Shown piece after piece: positions 45,577 through 55,826 of a stretch of 64,000 nucleotides of DNA. The stretch comes from Nissolia schottii. Taxonomy: Eukaryota; Streptophyta; Magnoliopsida; Fabales; Fabaceae. The position numbers were made by a program, and so were the translations under genes. Every line of letters begins with the position of its first letter. Within the stretch, counting starts at the first letter, position 1. The stretch covers positions 9,206-73,205 of the forward strand of contig QANU01029826.1 in NCBI GenBank assembly GCA_003254905.1. The letters are read 5' to 3'. The notes under the pieces were generated by a model. That model was not told the origin of the DNA, did not search any database, and saw only the letters and a program-made list of their open reading frames with translations.

Positions 45577-48058
45577 CTAGTTTGCATCTCTTCTGAACCT
45601 CTTTGGACTCTGTTCAGAATCCTCACTGCAGTAGTTAACTCCTGAACCTCTTTGGTCGCCAGCAAATTGGTTTCCATGACCCTGAACAAACAATATTTGG
45701 AATTGTAAAAAGACTTTTTAAAGGGTAAATGAAAGATTATGAACTGATAACAAAGTTCTATATATGCCCTGTCCAAAAATGAAGATATATAACAGCAGCA
45801 ACAATGTTGCAGAGAATCCTTAGAAAAAATCATTCAGAAGTACACTTTGTTGACCAAATAATGAAAGTATAAAAATGAACATACCTTTGAGCTAGATGCA
45901 GAAGGAGTCAATCCTGTATTTGTTCGCCTACCAACATCAATTTCTACTGAGACACTAGTCTGGGAGAGATCCACACCCGAAGAGTGGAGTGCTTGTGTGA
46001 GAGTATCTAATATTCTGTTGAACACAAAAGCCAACTCAGCAAATGGTATGAGTGATAACCACTTCCATGATACTTGAGGTAACCATCTGTTGTGCTAAAG
46101 AAAGAATTTCGCAAAAAGGTAATGTTGCAGCACTCATTTTCAATGATAGAGGCAGATAAGAAAGAAAACAATGTCAAATGCAACAAGAAGCTTGTGGAAG
46201 GAACCCTTGAATATAAAGTAGTTGGATTCCCAACAAATTATAAACAACTAGAGAAAACTCCTATGAACTTATCAAAGAAGAAACTCACCCCTGAGAATAG
46301 GCATTTGAAATGCTATCTGATTCACTTTCAATTGTCAACTCATCATGTTCCTTCAACATATTATCTGGAACAATATAGTTACCCTTATTTGGTTTACTAA
46401 GCAAAGCTTGAGGCAGGGAATGGGAAGCCATGTCAGCATTAGATACAGGTTGCTGCAGAAGTTGGGTTGGGATACCACTGCTTACAACTGGGTCAAATAT
46501 GTCTAATCTCATTTGCATGCTCAATGGAAGAGCTTCGGCAGCTGAACCAAGGGCATGGCCCTTCTGGATAGTTGTTGTTGACAAGTCAGATTCAATTGGG
46601 ATTTGTACACTTTTGGGCAATGAGGGAGAGACACCATCATTTTTCTCATGAGCAGATCCATTTTGTATAGCTTGAGAAGGATCTGCGTTGTTTTCTACAG
46701 GCCCATGATGATTTCTCTGATAAAATCAGTTGAGAGCAGCAAGATTTAGAAAAAACCAGCCATCATAACAATTATCTACTAATGTTCCCACAATCTCATC
46801 CCTGAACTCAATTAACTATGCATAGCTGCTATTGCGATCTTTTTGAGAAAATAAAACACTATGGGCAGGCATATGAAATTCAAGAATCGACATAAAATGG
46901 TAAAATCCCAGGAATGAAAGGAACCTAAATCAGTTGGCTGGCACCATGTAAGTAAACATACTCAGTAGGAATAAGGCTTCGTGGTTGGGTTGTTTCTTTT
47001 GCAGTCTATATATAAATGAATCCTCATACAGCTAAAAAATCTCAAATTTGACACCATAATGAGACTTTGTACTTTGTAGCTCATGTAAGATCTAATTTTT
47101 GAAGTTGCACCAACCAAGGAGAGTTATACATGGACACAATAACCTGTTGGCATGACAGATCATGGCACATTCAAGAAAGGTGCTTCGAGCAAAACATCAT
47201 CGATATGAATTAAGAAATACATTGGCATGCATTTACACAACATTTCAAAATTCAAGGCACAAAATGAACAGGCACTCAGTAAAATGGATGAACAACAGAA
47301 TCTATACAACTTTACCCATGGAATTAATTTTGTTGGTTCCTGATTCCACCCTTCATAAGTCTGTTCATAAATTTGCAATTTCTCCTGTAGAAACTGAACA
47401 TACTCAATAACCTACAAAAAGAAAAAAAAGAATTAAATTCCTTAACCAAGTTTCTAAGAACATAAATATAACCCTCAATATTCTCACAAGAATCAAATGA
47501 TTGGATGACCCACCTCCAACAAGAAGGAAGCCTTATCTCTTTTTTGATCATTTTGGGGTATGAGATCTCTCAGAACCTGAAATCTGGCTCAGCAAAAACA
47601 CAATCCCTTTCAGCCAACCAAAATAATCATCAAACATTAACACAATAATTACACAAAAAATGCATACACATAAACAAAATAACAACACCACCTAAAAGAA
47701 AAAGAGCTTGCCTTTCGTTAATCTTGCTCCTTCTACGCTGCTCGGTCTCCGAATGCTTTGAACGATGAGGGTTCACCCTCTTACCACTGTTGGGTTCATC
47801 CACCTTCACTGCCATAACACAACACAACAACAATGTTGTCATCAAATTTCGCAATTGAAATGAAAAAACAAAAAGAGAAAAACTTTGAGAAACCCATCAA
47901 TCAATCATTAACGAAACAAGTAAAACCAAATCACTGAGCTACAAAGAGATGGAGAGAGAGAGAGAACCTTGGTGGGGAGAAGAAGAGTTGTTGCCAGTGA
48001 AGTGCTCTTCGTCGTCGTCGTCCAATTCTTCTTGCTGGCCTTTGGCAGACCTAGCCAT
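45577..48058 (-). CDS. BIM2-like: BIM-type bHLH transcription factor (brassinosteroid response)
   Basis: Seven exons on the minus strand: 47968-48058, 47712-47808, 47514-47583, 47316-47411, 46289-46716, 45885-46014, 45577-45681, giving 338 residues. The N-terminus is acidic ([20 protein letters not shown]). The bHLH lies at about 45-100: basic region [20 protein letters not shown] with the His-Glu-Arg triad expected for E-box/G-box binding, then [21 protein letters not shown] and [16 protein letters not shown], followed by the BIM signature [14 protein letters not shown]. The C-terminal block [22 protein letters not shown] and the ending [13 protein letters not shown] also match BIM2. BIM proteins bind BES1 and co-activate brassinosteroid target promoters in the nucleus. 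Intron 2 begins with GC (AG|GCAAGC at 47711) inside the codon for the Arg of NERF. It could equally be BIM3-like. Confidence 0.9.
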
Positions 48059-48059
48059 G

Positions 48060-48098
<39 letters not shown>

Positions 48099-48230
48099 TG
48101 ACAGAAAAAAAAATCGATTTTCTCGAGAAAATGGAGAATTTTCCCGAGAAAATTATGAAAGGGTGGGGAAGAGTGAGTAACCTGACCCTAGTAAGTTAGA
48201 AGAAGAAGAAGAAGAAGCAGGAGAAGGCGA
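48059..48230 (-). promoter_or_regulatory. GA-repeat leader of the BIM-type gene
   Basis: A (CT)n run on the + strand at about 48061-48092 is a (GA)n tract directly upstream of the minus-strand start codon, followed by a GAA-rich stretch near 48200-48220. GA tracts in plant 5'UTRs can bind BBR/BPC GAGA factors. This is inference from position and sequence only. Confidence 0.5.
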
Positions 48231-49500
48231 CGATGGCCTTTTCTAACTGTTCAAAAACCTAGAGCATTTATTCACTCAATTAATTACTTTGAATACATGT
48301 ACATAAATGACCCTGTCGAGATTGAGCAGAATGAGTTTGATCCATAACTGAATCAAGTTTAAATTTTTGGATTAATTATTTTATTTTTAGAAAGGTCTAC
48401 AAGTTAGCTAAGACATCATATTTGTGCATGCAGACACCTTGGTCATATACCAAAATATTAACATGTTTGTTATTTTAGGTTTGAGTGTAGTTTTCAATAT
48501 TAGGTAGGTTATTTTTTTCAATTCTTAGGTCGCTTGTGCATGCCAAGATTTAACCAAGGGGGTTTTGCAGATGTATTTAGATGTTTTATAAATAAAAAAC
48601 AATTAAAAATAAGCTAAGATTTTAATTTTGAGATTGATTTTGAAGTTCATCCAATCATAGCATCATATCATTTATGTTATTACATATTTTGATTTTTGAG
48701 ATAATATTGGAAACATTTTTGTTTATGTGCTACCGCATGATTAAATTATCATTTACTTTCGAATTCATTGGACAATTATAAAAGTATTTAAAAATTATAA
48801 AAAAAATTTGAAATCGAATTTAAGTCGCAATAATATATGAGCAAAAAGTTTGATTAGATGAACTAACTCACCTTTGCTACATTTTAAATCTTACTTGTCA
48901 TGTATATTTTGTTCTCATTCTAGTGGTATGAATTATTTTTTTTAAAATTAATTTGTATTTATTGATAATGTAAAATTTTACATTGTAATCTAATTGTTTA
49001 AAAAAATTTTGAAATAGTTAAGGAAAAGAATCAACTAATTTTATTTATGTGTCAAAATTTGTACTTAAAATTTGTGCACATCTTTAAAAATATTAATTAT
49101 ATGTACAAATTCTAATATTTTTAAGGATGTGCACTAATGTCCTTAGAATTTGTGCACATCCTTAGAATGACCAAGGCCAAGAATTTCATAGTAGTGCACA
49201 TCCTTAAAAATATTAATAATGATACATAAAAATTTTATGATGCTAATCATGATTTCAGGCCCTCCAGTAATCCTTCAACCACACACTCTTAAGTCTTCCC
49301 ACTTACACAGTTATTATATAGTTTGATATATGGATATTATATTATTACTGAAGTACTCAATCCCTTTTTTAAGTGAGAAATATTTGGGGTCACTTTGCAA
49401 TTGCTTCTATACTAGAACCTGTTCTCCAAAACATGAAAATCCAATTTAACTTCAATTACAATTAGCTTTGCCGTTCTGATTATGTTCTTGGTCAATAATA
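48231..49500. other. Gene-free region with a small inverted-repeat cluster
   Basis: GTGCACATCCTTAAAAATATTAA-type words occur at 49074-49096, inverted at 49113-49134, partially at 49152-49165 and again at 49194-49219. The rest is AT-rich. The 3'UTR of the minus-strand RRT gene would extend below 49501. Confidence 0.45.
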
Positions 49501-50287
49501 TTACGTGCTTCTCAATGGTTCATCTAGCAATTGCAAGCATTCATGAGGATTGGAGTAAAAATAGTCTTCTTCTTTTGGTCTATCTGGAATCACAACTCTT
49601 GTTTTGGGGCTTCCCATCCTATAGGCATGAGCTTCCTTCACAGTAATGGAAAACTCATCCCAGCTCATTGACCCATTGGAGTGTTGATCTATCAGGTTTA
49701 TCAGGAGCCTTCTATCCAGTAGCATAGTCTTTTTGAATCCTAGAAACCTGAAGACCAGTGAGCATAAACTCAGATAATTGAACAAATAGTTGAGTTTCAT
49801 AGTCATACTATTTAGTTAAACAAGAATATTTGTTCACCACATCAAAAGATCAGGTCATTGAGTAGATGACAGAAAGATTTCATAATAATCAACATACAAA
49901 TCCTCCTAATTCAAATTTTCCCTCACAATTGCATGAGTTGCATTTCACATAACATACAAGGATAATTCAATAGATGTGATGTGAGTGAGATTTTGAATTA
50001 CAGGGATTTTTAGGCGCAATAATTATATGATTAATCATTTCTCGTTTCAGAAAGGCAACAGAGAGATTAATACCTGCGATGACCTTCAACAACTTTGGCC
50101 ATGTTTCCATCATATGTTGGAATGAATATATCACTCTCTAGGGAGACAAGATAATCCAATGCAGCCATTTGTGATGAATGATTTTGGAAATACATCAAAT
50201 CTGATGGTGCCAGCAGAGTTTCCTTCCTCACCTGTTTCAGCTAGATAACATGTTAGTGACATAGTTGAGCAAGTTTCATATAATTAT

Positions 50288-50325
<38 letters not shown>

Positions 50326-52541
50326 CCAATGCTTGGTTCAAGTTTTACTAATTCCCCTTAAACAAGGTCTCAAGTTCAAGTCTTGTGGATGCAAAATATT
50401 AGCGCTGAGAGAGCATAGTTGGCTGACTCAGCTTAAGCCAGATTACCTAGAGTCTAGCGGATTTCAAATATTGGTGATTTTGATAATAAAATATAATATA
50501 TGATTTTTCTTCCTTCTACTTACCAGATTAGGAAACTCTCCGAGTAAACCTGCCATCCTTTTCTCTCCGCCATAAATTTCTCCGGCAGCAATATAAATTT
50601 GAACATTGTGATCTATGCCTAGTGCTGCCAAAACTAGAGCAGTTTCCTCAGGTGTCAAAGGGCATAAGCCTTCTTTCCTCTTAACCTCAGAATCAATGAC
50701 TTTTTCCTTCCACCGAGGATAAGCATATCTAAGAAACGCCATTTTCAGGAAAGAGTTACATTCAAAGGACAACTAGAGATAGAGAAACAAAAAATGGAGG
50801 TTGTAACGCATTAATTAGCATATGATTTTGATTACCTCATTCTTGTGAGTTCCTCCTCTTCCTTGCTGTCACAACCATGAGCACAGCCGGAGAAGGCCAA
50901 CATGTCCATCTCATATCTAAGATGAAGGGCAAGGAAAGGCCCTCTTTCCCTCAGAATCCCCACTATCCTTCTACCAAGTTCTTCTATCTGGGAAGTAAAC
51001 TTCAAAGCATTGAAATTTACTCGGCACCGCAGCTTTTGAATCTCGGCAGGCAGTCCATTATTCGCGAGCCGAGCATCGGTTCTGTTTAGGTGCACAACCT
51101 TGTGTTTCAGCAAGAGAGGAAGGATCTGTCACAAGTCACGAACAGTTAGCGCAATAAGTTGCAATAACGCACCATGCAAAATTGAGTAAACCATCAACTT
51201 CGTCTTTAAGGTTAGTAAGGTCCGTCAAGTTCTTCCTTAAGCTATGGAAAATATCACATTCATCTCCAAGGTTACCAAAAGTCAGGGACTAATTTGACCA
51301 ACACCAAATGACTAATTTGATTGACTTTTGACAACCTCAGGGACGAATTTGGCAGATGTTGCGAATCTTAGGGACGAATTTGATGGTTTACTCTTTTAAT
51401 AAGTGCAAAAAAAATCATGTAAACCAAGAAAAAACCTGATTTTCATAGTATGAGATATTAGACCAGCTAATAGGAGACAATGAGAAGTATAGCCCTTGTT
51501 GAACTCTTATCTTCATCCTTGGTGGTAGTTGCTTTACTATCCTAACCTCATCCCTCAAGGATTTAATGAAATGGTTTATATCAAATATGTCTTGGAAGTC
51601 ACTGACACATCAATTGAACAAAAATTAGGACATTTCAATTAATAAATCAGGACAATTATAAAATAAAAGCTGTCACTTCCAAACTAAAATTATGATAACT
51701 ATAATGTAACAAACCTAGGATCAGCCCAGAAAGAGGTTTTATCCAGCTCAGGAACTATGAGAGTGACATTTAAGTGTCTTGCTATAGCAACCATGTCACA
51801 AATCTGCATGAGAAAATGAAAATTGCAGGAAATGAAATCTTTTTCGAGAGAAAAAAAAAATCAGACTTTGAATGTCAAAATGATTTTGCACTAATCAAGC
51901 AAAGTTAACTTACCGCCGCTCGCATTTGGTTTAATCCACCATTGCATGAGAGCATAAGATAACCGTTGTTCTTGTACTCCCCTGGCATGCATAAGAAAAT
52001 TCATAAAGCTTCAACAAAAGAGAATTGAAAGCATCTCGGATAAACCATTCATAGAAAGAAAAACATGAACCTTCCAAACTATTCATTTTCATTATGAAAA
52101 CTGAAAAAGGGAAAAAGAGAAAACTAGCGGGGCTAGTCCAAAATCAATTCTACTCAATTTATAAGTGAAACTTCTTTCACTTTTAGAGTCCCAGAACTGA
52201 AATCTAAACACGCTCAAAATATAAATTGACATGACAAGACAATAAGGCTTACTTTTTGGTGGCATCACAACCTTGGATGACGGAAGAACCAAAGACTTTT
52301 CTGCAGTTGGGAACACAAGTGGGGAATTGAAACAATAAGGCATGCCCTTCAACAAAATTGGCCCCAAAAGTTCCCCAAGTGCAATAATCTGAACAAAAAC
52401 AGTCCAAAGCACTGCAGTTGTAATGGCTCTAGCCATCCACACCTTGATTCCAGGCCTTATATTATTCAACCTCTTTGTGTTCTCAACTTTTTCAGCAGCC
52501 AACATTTTCATCTCCATCACCTCACTCTTGCATAAGACCAT
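49501..52541 (-). CDS. RRT: RG-I rhamnosyltransferase (RRT, GT106)
   Basis: Eight exons on the minus strand: 52253-52541, 51914-51981, 51715-51803, 51436-51601, 50836-51125, 50524-50728, 50074-50231, 49501-49747, all phase-consistent, 503 residues. The ATG at 52541 starts [13 protein letters not shown]; a membrane anchor lies at about 38-56 (Golgi type II protein). Conserved blocks include [102 protein letters not shown] and the ending [20 protein letters not shown]. These match Arabidopsis RRT1/RRT2, which add rhamnose from UDP-rhamnose to the growing rhamnogalacturonan-I backbone of pectin. Length is typical and no residues are obviously lost. Introns 4 and 6 carry a MITE and a SINE relic. 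Which RRT paralogue it is cannot be settled here. Confidence 0.92.
50325..50475 (+). mobile_element. SINE relic in RRT intron 6
   Basis: CTTGGTTCAAGTTTTACTAA resembles a decayed A-box region, and AAGGTCTCAAGTTCAAGTC a B box, followed by GGATGCAAAATATTAGCGCTGAGA, comparable to the body of the SINEs at 11298 and 37762. It follows a (TA)n run (50292-50321). No clear target duplication. Confidence 0.5.
51184..51393. mobile_element. MITE in RRT intron 4
   Basis: About 210 bp with terminal inverted repeats of about 27 bp: left GAGTAAACCATCAACTTCGT, right (reversed) GAGTAAACCATCAAATTCGT. The interior contains repeated GGGAC(T/G)AATTTG words. It sits inside intron 4 of the RRT gene and has no coding capacity. 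Confidence 0.75.
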
Positions 52542-53464
52542 TTGCCATTGATTGTGTGGTATCAATTTTCGACTTTAACTCTATGCAAAACTCCTTATAA
52601 TAAAAAATGCCTTGAAATTAGTGATGCTTATAACAAATGGCTCAGGATTCAAGACTTAAATATTCTAGAGAGTGCCAAATTTTTCAACATTTGGATCTTC
52701 AAAGCTAAAATAAATGCTAATAAAGCAAAAACCCAATTTGACCCTTCCCATATTTATTCCAAAATCCAAAAAAATGTTATCCACCCACCAGACGTGGTGA
52801 TGTTATATGCACTGACTCACATTACTTACACACACTGAAATTCTAAAATAAAAAAGCCACCTTTATTTTCAGCTTCCTAGCAACTACTAGAACACTAGCA
52901 ATGTAGTAGCTCTCACATGAAGAAAACAGATTAAAATTGGAAAGTTGTGGTTCCAACTTCCAATTGAAATTCCCTCAAATGGGTCCAAGTCTAACCTTTG
53001 ATTGGTGTTTTTTTTCTCCCCCTTTTTTTTTTCTTTCTGAAACTCCCTCAAAAAAGTGTTCTGATTTTCTGAGTCAGGACATGGATGATAAAAGCTGTGA
53101 ACTTGAGACAATTAGTTGAATTTTCCGGCGAAACCTTGAGAAGAGACAGAGAATGAGAAGGGGGGAGGGGTATGAAGTGGAGGAAGAAAACAAATGCCTA
53201 TAAATAAGGCGCCAGCAATGGGAAGTGGTGCATTTACACGTTAAAGCCATGCATGTGGGGAGACCTTTGATAACTAAATAACAAACATCACTTTGGATTG
53301 AGGGATAACCATTTGCAACAACTTTGGACCTATTATATTCTATAAATGTGTGAGGTTTATTTTGACATTAAATGTAACAGAAGTTTGCATTTTCTATTTG
53401 AAAAGAAAGGGAGAGAAATCTAAATTTTAAAATTTAGTGGTAAAGTTGATAAGGAAAAACAAGT
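52542..53464 (-). promoter_or_regulatory. Upstream region of the RRT gene
   Basis: Leader and promoter of the minus-strand RRT gene should lie here. On the minus strand TATTTATAGGC occurs near 53195-53210, a possible TATA box well upstream of the ATG. A pyrimidine-rich stretch lies at 53005-53040. No other gene is visible. Confidence 0.35.
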
Positions 53465-53851
53465 CATTATAAGAAATTTGACTTAAATCTACACTTAATT
53501 ATAAAAATTTGATTAGTTACACTTTGTTATTAATTACACTTAAAAAGTGTGCTCTTAGATGTAAATGACATTTTTATTAATAAAAAATTACATTTCATAA
53601 TACTTGTCACCCCCATAAAAATGATGTATTAGTTTTAAAAGTGTAACCTTCGTTAAAAAATTAACGCTCGTTAAAAGAATAACACATTGTATAATAAAAT
53701 TAAGGTTACACTTTGTCTAGAGGATGCCTGAGGGTGACTATGAAATGTAACTTTTTGAACAATAAAAATATTAGCATTTATACCAAATGGCACACTTTTA
53801 AGTGTGATTAACAAAAAAAAAATGTGGATTTAAGTTAAATTTCTTGTAGTA
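53465..53851. mobile_element. CACTA-type MITE
   Basis: Ends are CATTATAAGAAATTTGACTT (left) and, reversed, TACTACAAGAAATTTAACTT (right), close to the CACTACAAGAAA termini of CACTA transposons. Inside are inverted TACACTTAAAAAGTGTG / CACACTTTTAAGTGTG words. Flanking triplets are AGT and CGT, an imperfect 3-bp target duplication. It is related to sequence at about 8375-8685. Non-coding. Confidence 0.75.
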
Positions 53852-55826
53852 CGTATTTACATAAACGTGAGTTTGATTTATATGAATGTTACTTTCATTC
53901 ATCTGTGATCCATCTCCTAAAAAGTTCAAAGAACTTAAAAGCACGACCAGTGCCAAATCGACATAAACTTTTCTTAATAATTAATAAAAAATAATTTGTT
54001 ACCTTACCTACTTTTATTGATTCTAAGATGAATTAGGGGGTGGTAATGACTCTCTAATCATTCCTTAATCAAGTGTCAAATGTTTGATCCTCACCTTAAT
54101 TATGGACTAACTTTAAAATTCATTATTAGCGTCTACCTCTTTATATAGGTCTATAGTACGCGAATCGATTAATCACTACTTTTGACTTTAAATGTCCTAA
54201 AAAAACTAAAAGAAGATGAATGAAAGAGTCATGTTACTTCATTTTATATATAGCAAATCTCAAAACTTTTGTAAGAGATTATGATAAGATGTTTTTTTTT
54301 TTTTTTGTTGTGTAGAATTTTTGTTTGCATTTTATTATTTAGTCATATTTTTAACAAAAAATGAAGAACATGTTTTACTTATCCTCTTGTTAAGGATGGT
54401 CACTTTGAGAATATAGAAGTTCTATCTAATCCGATATTAGGGTTGGATTAGGACTTCTAGCTAGGTGGTTGGCCTGTTAAACATCACCTAAGCTATTTTA
54501 ACCTGTTTTCATTTTTTGGCATACTTCAAGTTTAACTCTTCAACTATCTATTTCTTTTTCTAGAGTTACATTATTGGATGTGCAAGCAAGATGAGTGATG
54601 CAAGTAAGATGAGTGATATGGTGATGTATTGAAACTCTAAGATTAAGGGTAAGCCTGATTAGTCTCCTTCTCTTTTAATAGGGTTTGGAGAGATACTATT
54701 AGCAAATAGAAAATTACAATGAAGTTTAAAAAGCCTTCCAGCCATCCAAGTTACAAATTTGCTTACAATTCCAACAACGTTGCTAAAATATCATGATTAT
54801 TTCGTAAAAAAATATGCCTTGCTACTTATGGCCCATCAATTATATACCATTTGTTAATAACTTTTCTTAATTAAAAGAAAATTGATTTATTTATAAAGTA
54901 AAAGATATATACAAATTGTTACAAAAAATTCAACTCAAAAGATGAATAGTGAGAAAGCAAGTTACTCAACTATCAATAAAAGTGTCAATTGAGAAAGTCT
55001 AATGCAAATGACTAATTTATTAAGTGAAGAAGGTTCATAACTAAAGAATTATATTGAATTTTTCAACTACACAACATAAAACTCATAATACAAATCCTAA
55101 ATCACACAGATATACATTTTGAAAGAAGCCTAAGTCAAACATGTACAAGATTTTCACAAAAAATATATGCATGCAAAGGTTTACTAGGTTATTTTTGTGG
55201 TCCGGAAAGTACATGCAACCTTGTGATTGAGTAAAAAGATAAGAATAAAGAAACAGTCCTAGCATCTCTTCTAAAACGAGAGGCCTATTGTTTTGCAATT
55301 TTCTTTGTCAAAGCTGACTGTGTCATATAGCTTATGTGTGATGAAAAATTGTTGACTTAGATAAGAATCAGTACATAAATATTAGGAATATTAAAGGGCC
55401 AGAAGAGAAAAAAATGAGGACCACGCCCTTGTCTTTTTATTACCGACCAGTTGTATAACCCAGTACTGGATTGAATTGCATTGATTGTGGATGAAGAAAA
55501 ACAAACTAATACATTTGGTATATTGGTAGCTTTGTTACACTAGAATGAAATATATTCCGCGGGTAGGATCGCTACAATTTTATATACTTTATCTAATTTG
55601 TGTATAGCTATCATATATGAGATAATTGATTATGCACAAATAATTTTTTTTAATCTAAAACACGGGTAAATTAGAACATGTTATTTGTTGTTAATTATTG
55701 TCAAGTGTGATCTCTTATCATTGACTGAAGTAATGAGATCCACAGATGTCAAAAACAACAAAAAAAATTAATGGTGAGAGTTCACACGTGACAATAATTA
55801 GCAACAAATTAAATTGAGAGAATACT
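53852..55826. other. Gene-free region; possible SINE relic
   Basis: 54030-54180 contains GGTGGTAATGACTCTCTAAT followed by TGTTTGATCCTCACC (B-box-like) and a TCTACCTCTTTATATAGGTC body, suggestive of another old SINE. The rest is AT-rich DNA with no gene signal. Confidence 0.4.
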
